DNA of 14,082 nucleotides, from NCBI GenBank assembly GCA_023440105.1, contig JAEXSY010000306.1, positions 1 through 14,082 of the forward strand, read 5' to 3'. The number at the start of each line of letters is the position of its first letter. The first letter of the stretch is position 1. The stretch is from Bacillota bacterium. GTDB taxonomy: Bacteria > Bacillota > Clostridia > Clostridiales > Clostridiaceae. The translations under genes were made by a program, and so were the position numbers. Below are positions 13,829 through 14,082 of the stretch, one piece after another. The notes under the pieces are model-generated. The model was not told where the DNA came from. It saw only the letters and a program-made list of their open reading frames with translations, and did no database searches.

Positions 13829-14082
13829 ATGGCTATAAAAACTTCTATAAATGATATAGGAAGAGCATTAAAGGATACAGGCAGGAAAACCCTAAAAAAA
13901 TCTTCAATTTTTATAGATTCTTCGAGAATAAATCTAATAATCTCTTCAAAAAAAAATAAAATAAACGATATATATAAAGAAATCGGAAAAAGATACTATA
14001 AAAAGTATAAAAAGGATCTTTCTAAAGACAGTCCTTTTAAGAAACTCTTTCTGGATATTGATGCTTTAAAAAAGGAAATAAA
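13829..14082 (+). CDS. lysine-rich coiled-coil-like protein, 3' end outside window
   Basis: An open frame of 84 complete codons from ATG 13829 runs off the window without a stop. It begins MAIKTSINDIGRALKDTGRK and continues with a Lys/Ile/Ser-rich, mainly helical sequence including INDIYKEIGKRYYKKYKKD (~47-65). It resembles by eye the N-terminal helical part of clostridial proteins that end in a C-terminal zinc ribbon; that part, if present, is beyond the window. A GGGGT six bases before the ATG is a modest ribosome site. A TATAAT lies upstream and a strong terminator separates it from glnA, so it is probably its own unit. No signal peptide or membrane helix is seen in the visible part. The function is unknown. 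Confidence 0.7.
   Translation, partial: MAIKTSINDIGRALKDTGRKTLKKSSIFIDSSRINLIISSKKNKINDIYKEIGKRYYKKYKKDLSKDSPFKKLFLDIDALKKEI

Noticed and set aside
1..14082. CRISPR arrays, insertion sequences, tRNA or rRNA genes and toxin-antitoxin pairs
   Set aside because: No regularly spaced repeats, transposase-like frames with terminal repeats, or RNA gene signatures were found on either strand.

Overview
The window looks like chromosomal DNA from a spore-forming, low-GC anaerobic Firmicute of the Clostridium type. Codon use is AT-rich, starts are GGAGG-driven and include GTG and TTG, and it carries the cortex-lytic germination pair (a Csp protease and SleC), a clostridial ~630-residue glutamine synthetase and an H-NOX chemoreceptor typical of anaerobes. 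No insertion sequence, prophage, tRNA, rRNA or CRISPR array was seen. It reads as core genome with a few poorly described genes.

Layout. (1) 1-798, plus strand: the 3' three quarters of leuB, ending at a two-way terminator (834-874). (2) 884-2674, minus: a methyl-accepting chemotaxis protein with an N-terminal heme H-NOX domain whose distal pocket has the O2-binding residue set. (3) 2864-7988, minus: cspBA-sleC, a germination operon in which a double subtilisin-like protease lies just upstream of the zymogen it is expected to activate. (4) 8122-9797, minus: a cyclophilin, a DUF3783-like protein and an XRE regulator with a degenerate LexA/CI-like C-terminal domain, ending at a very strong terminator (8059-8100). 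(5) 10066-10341, minus: a lone STAS-like (DUF4325-like) protein behind a near-consensus sigma-A promoter overlapped by a 12-bp inverted repeat. (6) 10601-11398, minus: glutamate racemase. (7) 11795-13696, plus: glutamine synthetase, divergent from murI across a 396-bp intergenic region. (8) 13829-end, plus: the start of a lysine-rich protein cut by the window edge.

How the genes work together. In spores, CspBA should cleave pro-SleC, which then degrades cortex peptidoglycan. Both protease halves keep a complete Asp-His-Ser triad, and no separate cspC is next to them. MurI and GlnA both consume L-glutamate, for D-glutamate (peptidoglycan) and glutamine (nitrogen assimilation). The H-NOX receptor probably steers swimming in response to O2 or NO. 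The function of the cyclophilin/DUF3783/XRE operon and of the STAS-like gene cannot be derived from sequence alone.

Several starts were moved from the longest open frame to the codon with a well-spaced Shine-Dalgarno (H-NOX receptor, sleC, cspBA, murI). Promoter calls other than those of the STAS-like gene and glnA are tentative.
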